Below, piece by piece: positions 20,977-30,884 of a stretch of 60,000 bases of DNA (the stretch's first letter is position 1; every line of letters begins with the position of its first letter). Under the pieces are notes generated by a model. That model was not told the origin of the DNA and made no database searches. It saw only the letters and a list, made by a program, of their open reading frames with translations. The stretch lies in assembly GCA_914767715.1 (NCBI GenBank), contig OU612069.1, forward strand, positions 13,081,387 to 13,141,386. Reading direction: 5' to 3'. A program made the translations under genes and the position numbers. Origin of the DNA: Membranipora membranacea. Lineage: Eukaryota; Bryozoa; Gymnolaemata; Cheilostomatida; Membraniporidae.

Positions 20977-21208
20977 AGATTCCAGATCCATGCAGCACTG
21001 TTTGCCATGTCCACAGTGTGCAATGTCTCCATCCAAGCAATTTTCCAGTCCAGGTTTCGCCATACCACTCGTCCATAGAGTGTAAAGATTCCAAATCCAC
21101 GCAGCACTGTTTTGCATGTCCACAGTGTGCAATGTTTCCATCCAAGCAACTTTCCAGTCCAGGATACGCCATACCATTCTTCCATAGAGCCTCAAGACTC
21201 CAGATCCA
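20977..21208. repeat. Tandem repeat, period 109 bp
   Basis: Units starting AGATTCCAGATCC, AGATTCCAAATCC and AGACTCCAGATCC begin at 20977, 21086 and 21195: two full copies plus a partial one. Each carries TGTCCACAGTGTGCAATGT and CATCCAAGCAA. Open frames on both strands follow from the repeat and are not considered genes. Confidence 0.85.
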
Positions 21209-21563
21209 CAAAACAGAGATTGCTCAATCCCAGTGGCCAGCCAAAAGAGTGCACAACAACTCAAAACGCACTAAAAATATTCAGGTGGGACCAATTTCGT
21301 CTCAGATACCAATTCTCTTTTCTTTCATTTTTTTGTTGTAATAAGCTCGTGTGATAATTTTGGGTATTAATTGTGGGTAATAATTTTTGGGCACAATTAC
21401 ATGTCAATTGAATGTCACATCGTTCAGCCAAACATCACCAATGTTATTGTATCTGCCCATGCCATAGCAATAAAGCAGTTTATAGCGGTTATTATCAAGT
21501 CAATATACATTTATAAATTGAATAATAATAGCATAGGCTGTAATAAGTGTATGTGTGAAGGGA

Positions 21564-22037
21564 TTAGTTATTCCTAGCTCGAAGATTGAAGCCATGTGAA
21601 CTTGTCTTAGTAGAATTATTCTGAGCTGGTGTAGCGGAGTTAGAAGCCGGAACAGCCACAGCAGGATTAGTTGCTGGTTTCCTCTTTACAGATACATAGC
21701 TGGCAGGAGTAAAATCAGATGTCAAAGGTGCCCGAGCTTTCTTCAAACGCACCAGGTGGGTAGTGAACTGAGTGCCCACTGGCAAACCAGTTGTGCCTAG
21801 TGCCCTAACATCAGCATATAATCCATTTAACATAACAAATAGATAAGGCCCTTGATATGAAGAAGAAAATTTCTTAATATTGCCAACTGCCACATTGGGA
21901 ACCTTGACGTAAACCACATCTCCAACCTTATATTGATGTCCATTAGTATTAAGATCATGGAAGTATTTATAGTTAGTTTGCGCACATTCCAAGTTATCCT
22001 TTGCCAATGCCAACGCAACCTTCAAGGAATCATGCAT
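21564..22037 (-). pseudogene. Integrase C-terminal domain (GPY type) of decayed gypsy
   Basis: About 158 residues containing 'KVGDVVYVKVPN', 'KFSSSYQGPYLF' and 'THLVRLKKAR', the classic GPY/F module, then a low-complexity Pro/Ala/Thr tail ending 'FNLRARNN'. It is separated from the integrase core frame by a small frame break around 22040-22065. Confidence 0.85.
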
Positions 22038-22064
22038 TTCCTCAACGGGGTTTTTGTTTTCATT

Positions 22065-23722
22065 CTAGCACATACGATCTACAACAGGTACAGCCAGCTT
22101 GAAGGGAATAATTATTTCCCTTCCGCAACTCAGATACGTTGGTGTAAAGCCTGTTGAAGCATTCTCGGTGTCATTGTAGCTATGATCAACATATTTGGAA
22201 AGCATATCCCAATTAGTCTGCGCCTTATCAATCATTGTAGCCATCAGATAACAGCGCTCCACCTGCCCATTAGTGCTTGCCATATAGGGAGTGCAGGTGC
22301 GCTTGTCGATGTTCAAAGTCTCTGCCAGTTTGTTCATTAGACCAGAAACAGATTCAGCCGCATTGTCCGAGGCAAATATATTTGGACATCCATGCATTGG
22401 ACATCCAGTATCAAATACTCGATCATGCAATCAGCTACAGTCTCCATTTTGTGATCAGAAACTGGCCTCATGATTACAAATTTGGAAAAAGAGCACTGTA
22501 ACCCTAAAATATACTTACATCCTCTCTCTGTTAAAGGCAACGGACCAAGTATGTCAAAATGTACCCTGGCGAATGGTTTGTCCTCCGTTTCCAATGGTTG
22601 TAGAGGAAAGATAGGGTTGAAAGGACCCCTTTTCCTCTGATTGCACTGGATACAAGCAGCTATATATTCCGCAACATCCTTACTCATCCCAAGCCAATAA
22701 TATTTCCTACTTAGTCTTTTGTATAAACAATTTCTGCCCACATGGCACCCAAATAATGAATTATGATACACATTCAACAAGTCAAATTTCATTATTTCAG
22801 GGACACAGAGTAAAGGTCTGAGAGCATCCAGTGGATTATAATATAATACACCATCTTGCCTAACGTAATAACGTTTCTGAGCTAAGATATGCCTGCGCTC
22901 TACTGGAGAAAGATTGGTTGGATTTGTACCGTCTGTCAGCAACTCAATAATCTGTTTGAGGAATTGATCTGTAATTTGCTGCTCACGAAATTGCAGCAAA
23001 TCATCCTTACTACTAACTAAGCACTCAGCAGTTAGCCCTATGACACATGAATCAGCTACTTCTATTCTAGAGAGAGCATCAGCCACATAATTTTCCTTGC
23101 CAGGTTTGTAAATCACTTTCAAATTATACTCCTGAAGTCTTAATGAAAACTTGGCCAGTCTCGAGTTTTTGTGGTCGCATGTTAACAACCAACGCAGAGG
23201 TGAATGATCAGTTGTGACAATGGTTTCGTGTCCTAATATAAAATGCCTGAAGTGCTTGCAAGCTGCAACCACCGCCAATCCTTCTTTTTCATATGTAGAA
23301 TGATTTTTCTCACTTTTGTTCAATACAAGACTGTAATAACCGATTGGATGTAAGCCATCCTCAAATATCTGACATAGCTGTGCACCGATAGCAAAGTTCG
23401 ATGCATCAGTGTGGATGTGAAAAGGTCTATCAAAAATCGGATAGCGTAAAACAGGACATGTTGAGAGCTTATCTTTCAAAACTCTGAAACTTTCAGAACA
23501 AGATCGCGTCCAGTCAAATGTAGCATCAATTTTAGTCAATTCCAGCAATGGTTTTGCCAAATCTGAGAATTTGTGAATATATGTCCGATAATAGGACATA
23601 TCTCCTAGCGCGCGCTTGAGTTGGGTAATATCAGTTAGTCCTGGATAACGGTTGATTTTGTCAACCAGACCAGGTGCAGGCTTGCACCCAAATTCATTGT
23701 ACACATTTCCCAAATATTGCAC
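22065..23722 (-). pseudogene. pol: RT thumb/connection, RNase H and integrase of decayed gypsy
   Basis: One frame (23722-22337) runs from the RT connection through RNase H (TDASNFAIG, EKEGLAV, TTDHSPLRW) to the integrase zinc-binding region (CIQCNQRKRG) and first catalytic Asp (HFDILGPL). A frameshift near 22385-22430 moves the remainder (22430-22065) into another frame, which has the second Asp (ASDNAAE) and the Glu (STNGQVERC). Catalytic residues survive but the frame does not. Confidence 0.9.
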
Positions 23723-24761
23723 CTTAGATCTAGCCCATTTTGATTTTCCAGGTTTGATTTTTTAAGCCATGTTTGATCAGCCTATCAAGAACTTGCCCAA
23801 CTCTATGCATGTGGTTGTCTAAATTCCTATCACTAAATATTACAATGCCATCAATAAAACATTGACAGGTCACCCACTGAAGGTTTGATAAAATCACGGA
23901 CATTGCTCTCTGAAAAGTAATACTGGAGTTACAAAAGCCAAAAGGTACTCTCTAACAACGATACGTACCTTTATGAGTGACAAATGTCAATCGCTCCCTA
24001 TCCTCAGGATTTTCGATCTTCAAATTCAAAGTTGCCTCAATGAGATCAATAGTGGTAAACAATCCACTCTGACCGGCTAACATCTCCTTGATACTATCTG
24101 GGTGAGGTAATGGGATTGACAGGGTATGTGTTACTGCATTGACCTTTCTATAATCTTGCACAATTCTCAAATCAGTAGTCCCAGCCTTTTTAACAAGCAA
24201 ACAAGGCGATGCCCAAACACTGGAATTAGGTGCCTTTTCAATGATATTATGTTTCAGCATTTTGTCAATTTCCTTATTCAGAGCATCTTTATAAGCTACA
24301 GGCACTGTATAAGGTGGGGATCTAACAGGTCTAGCATCACCAGTATCACAAACCCGCCCAGTCAATCCTTTTACCTCACCAACATCATACTTGTGAAAGG
24401 TGAATAAAGACTTTTTAGTACCTAGAAAAGAGAGAAAACGCTTGCGTTCTTGTGTGTTCAACGGTGATTTAGCTAAATCAATTCTAGAAATTGGATCCGC
24501 AGTCACTGATTTATTGTCTTCTTTAGCTTTGCCAATCAATGTTTCATTCAGATTACTATCCTTTATTTGTACAGATGGCTGTTGAGTAACTGTGCCGAGT
24601 GGTGTGCCTTGATACACTTTGATATAATTGTCGGACACATTTATTACTCTACATCTGATCATTCCATCAGCTGGATTCATAGTTTTGGCAAACATAAGAC
24701 TATCATGTACAAAGGTAGGTTCATACATAAGCTGTAATTTAGACTGCAGTCCTTTAAACAA
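23723..24761 (-). pseudogene. pol: Reverse transcriptase palm/fingers of decayed gypsy
   Basis: The fingers region is open to about 23954, where an in-frame TAG falls just before the conserved VPFGF segment. The same frame then continues through 'NSSITFQRAMSVIL' to FIDGIVIFSD. The second Asp of the usual [YF]xDD box is Gly, which should abolish polymerase activity. At 23758-23763 a run of six T (A on this strand) looks like a one-base slip that joins the RT to the downstream frame. Confidence 0.85.
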
Positions 24762-25600
24762 ATCTTATTATCAGACTTTGGAGTGAAAATAACATCCCTG
24801 TCCGCAAATACATTGCAGTACCCACGGTTTTCCATAGCATCCATTGATAAATTGTCGCCAGAAGTGACCTGTCCAGACTTCCTTTCACCACCATTGAATG
24901 GCATAAGGTGTAACTTACCAGTGCTATAATCTAGCACAAGCTTCCCACAGTGGCGCAAATTATCAGCACCAAGTATTATAGGATATTTACATTCCCCAAT
25001 CACTAAAAATCTGGCCCTGATTGGGCTCAACCCCGGATATGAAACAATCAAATACACCTCCCCAATTCCTTTAACCACACTACCCGAGACTGATCTTATG
25101 GATATCATGGCACTTATTATCCTACACTGAATCATTAACACTTTGCACATTTTCATTGTGATTGTCGATAGTTGTGCACCAGTGTCAAACAAGCATTGGT
25201 ACAAGCCGTTGTCAATATTTAATTGAATGATCGATTCATGACGTAACCGTTGAAAATTGTATAACATGTCACCAACTGATATTTTCTTAGCTGCCCTGGC
25301 TTTAGCCCGCCGTACAGCTGCCAATGTGACTCTAGTGTTTGTCAAGGTTTTAGGTCTTGCCCTAGGTCTTACTCTACCACTCGCAGATGAAATTTCATTT
25401 AAAACAACAACAGATGGTTTGGGCTCTGTGATTTCTGGTTGCTCATGGGAGGGTCCAGGTTGAGGATTAGTTTGCTGTGTAACATTGACATTGATGTTAG
25501 ACTTCTCCGGTTTGTTATCTTTTCCATGATAATTTCCCAAGAAGTAACGATTCAAATTATCCCTAGGATTCCCTAAAAACTGTCTTGCGCCAGCACACAT
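24677..25600 (-). pseudogene. Protease region of decayed gypsy
   Basis: About 307 codons. An N-terminal linker rich in Pro, Arg and Lys (~residues 1-110) leads to a retropepsin with the active site in CLFDTGAQLSTI and the flap-distal 'PIILGADNLRHCG'. It overlaps the RT frame by about 85 nt in another frame. The frame upstream of 25600 contains stops, so the original start is unclear. Confidence 0.85.
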
Positions 25601-25632
25601 TCTAATTAATGTCCAACAAAGCCTGAATTTTA

Positions 25633-27152
25633 CTAGTGAACAGCAAAAGAAAATTCATATCTGCTTTCAATCAACAACACCCAATCCAGAAAGGAATGAA
25701 AATAAACCGTCTTTGACCACATTAACGAAAAGACTTGTGATTGTCCACCCTGATATTTGTCATTATTATTGTCTGTAATGCCTATTAAATTCCCAAGTAT
25801 CTTATGGTGATATTGCATGGCACCTGTCAAGTCATTTAATGTAAATTTTTCTCTACATAAATGCCAATCATATAATAGTAGTTTATGTATGACAGTTAAC
25901 CAATATCGTTTCCCAAATCAGAAAAATCAAGTGCTATCGTATTCAGCTTGTCAATGCCACTGGCGCTCCTGAGAGTCCCATCAATATGTGCATAGAAGAA
26001 TGAATCTCCATCAATTACCATTGGAATCTTCTGATTTGATGCGCAATCAATGAGGCTTGGAGTGTCATGCAGAATGTTGTTATGAGGGTTTAACCACATA
26101 GTCCTGTTGGTGACACCTGATGAAACAGCCATTGGAATTCGTTTCGTGCATTGTTTTGGTGAAGAGATAATCTCATAGTGGTCCACTGGCTGACAAGGAT
26201 AGATGGTTATGAAATCATGTAGTGTCTGTGCATAAATGTATGAATTATTCAACAGATCTCTCGCAGCCAGAATAGGATGTTCATCAAGTGATACAAGTAA
26301 AAGATCCGCCATCTTCATCATATTTTGACAAGTTAGCCTAAATGTTGTGTGAAACATCTGGTTAAAATTCTGTGAAACATGTATTTCAATTGCCTGTAGT
26401 CTAGAATTCAATTCAGTCGCTAAAACGGTCCCCTCTATCTGTCGTTTCTCCCTTGACTTAGTCAGGTCACCAACTTTAACTGCGACACCCTTATCAGTTA
26501 TGTCTACGAACCCGCCACAGTCCTCGTTTTGCTGAATACGCTTTGGGTTTGCAAAAGTCAAGGCCAATTCCCTGTCATTTGAAAGCCAAGTCCTGTCCTG
26601 TAGTTTTCCTTGATAGAATATATGCGGTAAATAGAGACATTTTTCTTTTTCACTTCGTGTCCATAACAGTCATGATTCATCAAACAAACTACAAATACCT
26701 GAATGGTAGTCACAGTGAGATGTGCTACCCACAGGACTCTGCATGTCCTCATCTTTACCATGTCTGATAAATACCACAGATTCATAGAGAAAAGCATTCT
26801 TTGATGAAAAGTCATAATCAGTGCAGCACTTAAATCCTGTGTGATACTCAAAATCAGTTGCAATTTGAGTTTGGTATATTCCACCTATTTCAGTCATGTC
26901 ACCAAAAGGTGCCCTTTTAAATTGTACCATGTTTCTGCAAGTTTCCATTGTCACAAGTTCATTTGTGTGTGTAGTTGTCCTATTTCTATTCTCACCAAAA
27001 AATCCTGTATGTGTTGTGATGTCAGTTCTGACTATTATACAGTGATGTGCAATGGATTTATATTGAATCAGATTTGGTTTGAACAAAGTCACATCCTGGT
27101 CTATTGGTGCATGCAAGTTTATGTGTCCACGTTTGAGATCACAACCTGATAG
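25633..27152 (-). pseudogene. Env-like glycoprotein ORF, body and C-terminal part
   Basis: The frame is open from 27152 to 25896 except for one UGA at 26670-26672. It is Cys-rich and has several N-x-S/T sites (e.g. ENRNRT, LLNNS, VTNRT), a basic furin-like SREKRQ followed by a long helical stretch (ELNSRLQAIEIHVSQ), and then a further Cys-containing region. From 25830 to 25633 another frame continues with amphipathic and hydrophobic residues, consistent with a broken stem/membrane segment. This composition fits a viral-type class I or III fusion glycoprotein, but I cannot assign a family. Position: between gag and protease, not 3' of pol. Confidence 0.55.
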
Positions 27153-27153
27153 T

Positions 27154-28112
27154 TAGGCCAGAAGCAGCTACAGCATAAGTTGTTATGGCACGGACTGATC
27201 ATATACTTCATTATACTAGATATATCCTTGTAACTCGTAACATTTCAATTATTATTAGCGATTTCGAGAAAAATTGCGATATGCTGCCGCGCTGCCGATC
27301 TTCTGCTGACATGATTGCTATGACTGGGTACACTAGACCAAGTTTTGTCCGTTTGCCTGCATTCCGAGCTGTGGCTCCCGATCCACTGGTCACGCCGCGG
27401 CGTGACCAGTGGATTGGGAGCAATAGGCATGCAGGCAATTGGATAAAATTTGTTCTAGGTTACACCCTATTTCTTTATATTCAGCACGTTGTTATACCCT
27501 TGAAATACCTTTCATTTAAACTCTTTATATTTCACTCATTAAAAGCAATTTTTAGAAGAAATGAGGATATGCTGCCGCGCTGCCGCTGACATGATCGCTA
27601 CAACTGCGTACAACCTTAATTTTGGATTCACCACGTTGTTCCACCCTAGAAACACCTTATATTGAATTCCTAACATTTCACTTATTATATGGAATTTTAA
27701 GAAATATTGCGATTATGCTGCCGCAAGACAGTATCATACTAACCTCATAAAGATCTGACATTATACTTATTGAAAATTTTAAATTTGTCCTGATCTAATA
27801 CGAGCAGACTTCTGCAAGTTTACTTGGTAAATAAATTGGCAAGTCAACAAAATCCCCAAAATGCAGTTTCAACCTAGAATACCCTGTAGATTAGATTAGT
27901 AAGATTACACAGAATAGGAGTTATGTCCCCACACATAATGCAAAAAAAAACACCTTTTAATTTCTAAATACGATCACTGCAATTGGGTACACCCGGTGAA
28001 TTTTACAGAAGAAAACATCAATGAAGCATAATATGCGATCAGTTTCCTGCCATCAAAAATTGTCTGTGCCATTATTTTATAGAGCAGTTACAGCTAGGCT
28101 GCTTCTGACCTA
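27154..28112. mobile_element. 959-bp TIR element inserted in the env-like ORF
   Basis: TIRs TAGGCCAGAAGCAGC at 27154 and its counterpart TAGGTCAGAAGCAGC (complement, ending 28112) are flanked by the 3-bp direct repeat AGT (27151-27153, 28113-28115). The interior has about four degenerate ~145-bp units marked by ATGCTGCCGC (27280, 27568, 27713) and CACGTTGTT (27485, 27631). One unit contains a palindrome (27353-27438). There is no transposase. A 3-bp duplication would suit a PIF/Harbinger-like MITE, but the family is unassigned. Confidence 0.8.
27353..27438. repeat. Nested palindrome inside the TIR element
   Basis: Arms of 24 nt, 27374-27397 and 27398-27421, meet at CACGCCG/CGGCGTG with one mismatch. 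Outer 10-nt arms TTGCCTGCAT / ATGCAGGCAA lie at 27353 and 27429. It interrupts one of the ~145-bp units, so it looks like a later small foldback insertion. Confidence 0.8.
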
Positions 28113-28357
28113 AGTTTTGGCAATCTGAATTGAGCAACCGGATGATCAGTTTTGCATATCATTGGTGTTGTTGAATCCACGTTACAGAAAAAACCTAAGA
28201 GGGTCATACAAATAGCTAAGCTGACAAAACCCAGTCCAGATGTTTGTCTCGATTTGGAAATTTTTGTTCCAGTCCTTGTTTTCTTTGAAACACCCTGTGG
28301 CGTGTCACTTGCAATTTCAGTGGTCCACATTATTGTCGTCATGGTCCATGTCATCAA
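28094..28357 (-). pseudogene. Env-like N-terminus with signal peptide
   Basis: An ATG at 28357 overlaps the end of the gag frame by about 41 nt. After ~40 polar/basic residues comes a hydrophobic segment (GFVSLAICMTLLGFFC) resembling a signal peptide, then a Cys-containing mature start. The coding sequence runs off into the TIR element at 28112. Precise removal of that element with one AGT copy would leave this frame in phase with the env-like body at 27152, so the two pieces were one gene. Confidence 0.6.
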
Positions 28358-29688
28358 TCACATCAATAGCACATGTGTCAAATAAACAGTTGTCAAACTC
28401 GTCATAATACATATTGTCTCTATTTTCAGATGGTTGATTAATATCTGGATCTGGAGGCTCCTGAGGGACCTGAGAATTGGCCATAGTGTGTGCACCACGA
28501 TCTCCTCTGCCTCTGCCTCTACCACGGGAGCGTCCTCTAAATTGATTATAACCTCTATTATTATTATGTTGACTCTGTTGATAGAAATGCCTTGGGACAT
28601 TCCCTTGCATAGTGGTCAGGCGCATTGCAAACAAAGCAGCGCCTTTGTCCTTGTTTGTTTTGACTAGTGTTACCGTTATACCCTCCTCGGTAATTTTGAT
28701 TGGTTGAATCCCCTCTTATAACTATCAAATGCATTTATGTTCAGCTGTGAAGCTTTTGGACCAGTTTCTGCTCCGCTGGCAGCCTGGTACAAATCAGTTA
28801 GAGTTTTATTGGTCAATGGCATAACTGTTTCCTTGATGCCCATTTTTAATCCCATTCTGAAATACAGCAATATGAATGGAGATGTCTCATCTAAATCACT
28901 TTGAGCAACAGTCTTACGAAAGCGCTCAAAATAAATTCTCACGCTTTCATTTGACTGTTGCTGCATGTTCGCCAGTTCCATGGTAGCCTGCTTGGCCCCT
29001 TTACCAGCTTTGACCTTTGAGCTGAATAGCTCTCTGATTAAACTGTAACAACCTGAGGCATTCTCCCTCACTACCTCATTTAAATAGGTAGCTGCAAGAT
29101 CTTTAACATGCAAGCTTAGTAACATAACATGGTGCTCCGTAGGCACCCAATCTTTCTTTCCTGAGTTGTTTGAGTTGCTGCCTGCTGAAGGACAACTCTT
29201 ACCTGGGCTTGGTGTTTGTCTAACAATCAGTTGTGTCTGTGTCCTCGGGGGTGTATTGATAAATGGTGTTGTAGCCATCCGTCGCATTGTTGTCCTTGAT
29301 CTTTCATTTGCCATTTTTTTCATCATCTATTTTCCCATCTCATCTATTTGCTTTGTCACCTGCTCAGTGAGCTGTTCCGTTAGCTGTTTTTTTGAGCAGC
29401 AAATGTTAGTGTTAACTGCACAAGCTCCTTCTTCCTCTCTTCCTCCTGTGCCTGCATATCCTGCCTGATAGCTTCCATGTCATCATACATTTGTTGAATA
29501 GCCTCGTCTACTGGCTCCTCTAGAATTGATAACAAGTGTTTTTTTATGCTGTCACAGTAGAATTCAGCTGTGAGGACACCCAAAAGAAACCTCATGTCTG
29601 GCACATAATTATGCGTCGCTTCATTGTGCACAAAAAAGCACTCAGGAGCAAAATTGAAGGAATATGATGATAAATAATTCAACCTCAC
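28317..29688 (-). pseudogene. gag: Gag of decayed gypsy element
   Basis: The pieces lie in different frames. 29688-29380 is the N-terminus, ending in a coiled, Glu/Lys-rich helix. 29326-28676 is the capsid-type region ('NESVRIYFERFRKTVAQSD'). About 28690-28566 holds one CCHC knuckle (CFVCNAPDHYAREC). 28634-28317 is an Arg-Gly-rich RNA-binding-type tail with an acidic end. At least three frame disruptions separate these. The RG-rich tail ends where the env-like frame has begun. Confidence 0.85.
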
Positions 29689-30580
29689 CTTCTTTATGAA
29701 CCGTTATTCAAAAATCAAAAGGAAAACCATTTCCATCTCTATGCTAAAAGAAATGAGTTTTTACCATACTCCTAAATTGTATTGTACAAGAAAGTTTTAG
29801 GCAACAAGTCATATTCTGGTCTAACAAACATGAGTTGAGAGATTAATGGAAAGTAATTTCATCGATTATAACTTCAGAAGAACCTTACTCTCCTATGGTT
29901 TGATTAGACTGTTTCAAGCATGTCAATACATATACTAATTCAAATTCGCAGTCAATGTTTGGTTGTTGGAGATAGTGATCAAAACACTCAGCTGATCATC
30001 TACTGCAGCGATTACCGCACAAACTTCTACGTCGTACTATGATGCAAATGGTCTGCACAGAGACCTGTATTGGTTGACTCATTGTAAGCCTTTGGTTTCC
30101 CAATGTTTTGAAAACTCAGGTTTAATTTGTTGACATTAGCAGATACCAGGCTATTACACTTAAACCTGGCATTGAAATAGGGGCCAACACAATCCCCCCC
30201 CCCCCCGAATGTGAGACAAAGGACATTAGCTAACAGGATAACAACTATTTTATAGAACACAGGTAAACATTAATTTGAAGAGTTGGGATAAAATTTAAAT
30301 ATAAGTAATAAAAGAGAACTCAGATGCAATGATTGTGATTGAGTGGTTTGTTCATCAAATAAGTGTTATGGGCATAGTGCTGGCGTGTAATGTTCAGTAC
30401 TTATAGAATGTTCCTTTACAGGAGTTAGATTCAGTTTAAAGTGGTGTCAAACCCTGCCTGAAATATTACTTTCTTTTTGCAAGAAAGAAAAAAAATCTTT
30501 AGTGCAATTTAGTGTAGAGCTGTGCAATACAGTGCATTACATTGCAGTGCGGTTCGGTGCGGTGCGATGCAGTGCAATGC
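29689..30580. other. Intergenic stretch, nothing coding
   Basis: AT-rich with a C13-14 homopolymer near 30194-30207. I looked here for the missing LTR of the decayed gypsy element and found no match to the 21.3-21.6 kb flank. Confidence 0.5.
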
Positions 30581-30582
30581 GT

Positions 30583-30694
30583 TGTGCTCTGTGTACTGTG
30601 CTCTGTGGACTGTGCTCTGTGGACTGTGCTCTGTGGACTGTGCTCTGTGGACTGTGCTCTGTGGACTGTGCACTGTGGACTGTGCTCTCTGAGC
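30583..30694. repeat. 14-bp minisatellite upstream of the DUF6973-like gene
   Basis: Eight units of TGTGCTCTGTGGAC (first, seventh and eighth variant) end 118 bp before the TATA box. It is preceded by a GTGCG/GTGCAAT-type degenerate run from ~30517. Long open frames on both strands result purely from the 14-mer and are not genes. Confidence 0.95.
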
Positions 30695-30811
30695 AATAGA
30701 ACCATGATGATTGTCAGCGTAAACACCTGCCTCAGAAGCCACCGCGACACATCACTATTCATCACTGATGAGCACTGACCAATAAACAATCAACACATCA
30801 AATGATTGTGG

Positions 30812-30819
30812 TATAAAAG
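30812..30819 (+). promoter_or_regulatory. TATA box of the DUF6973-like gene
   Basis: TATAAAAG lies 73 bp upstream of the ATG at 30885. Transcription would begin near 30840, giving a ~40-nt 5' UTR. Confidence 0.7.
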
Positions 30820-30884
30820 AAACATTAAATGTTGAGTGTGGTCATTGTGAGTTGTGAAGCTAAGACCTATTATTTCACCATATC

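Larger units (their letters stand above)
21564..29688 (-). mobile_element. Decayed Ty3/gypsy element with gag - env-like - pol order
   Basis: Reading the minus strand from 29688 down: gag, an env-like ORF, protease, RT, RNase H, integrase and a GPY-type integrase end. I found no LTRs, primer site or target duplication on either side, so the element is either truncated or its LTRs have diverged from each other. Frameshifts and stops occur in gag, env-like and pol, the RT catalytic box is mutated, and a 959-bp element interrupts the env-like ORF. It is clearly older than the gypsy copy at 13-19 kb. The env-like ORF between gag and pol, overlapping the end of gag, is unusual. Confidence 0.85.

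Noticed and set aside
20888-21354. Several ~80-110 codon open frames
   Set aside because: Products of the 109-bp tandem repeat read in different frames. No conserved domain or start context.
21300-21563. 3' LTR of the decayed gypsy element
   Set aside because: I compared this flank with 29689-30500 and found no direct repeat, so I did not call LTRs.
30502-30789. Long overlapping open frames on both strands
   Set aside because: They arise from the 14-bp minisatellite, which lacks stops in several frames. There is no protein-like composition.
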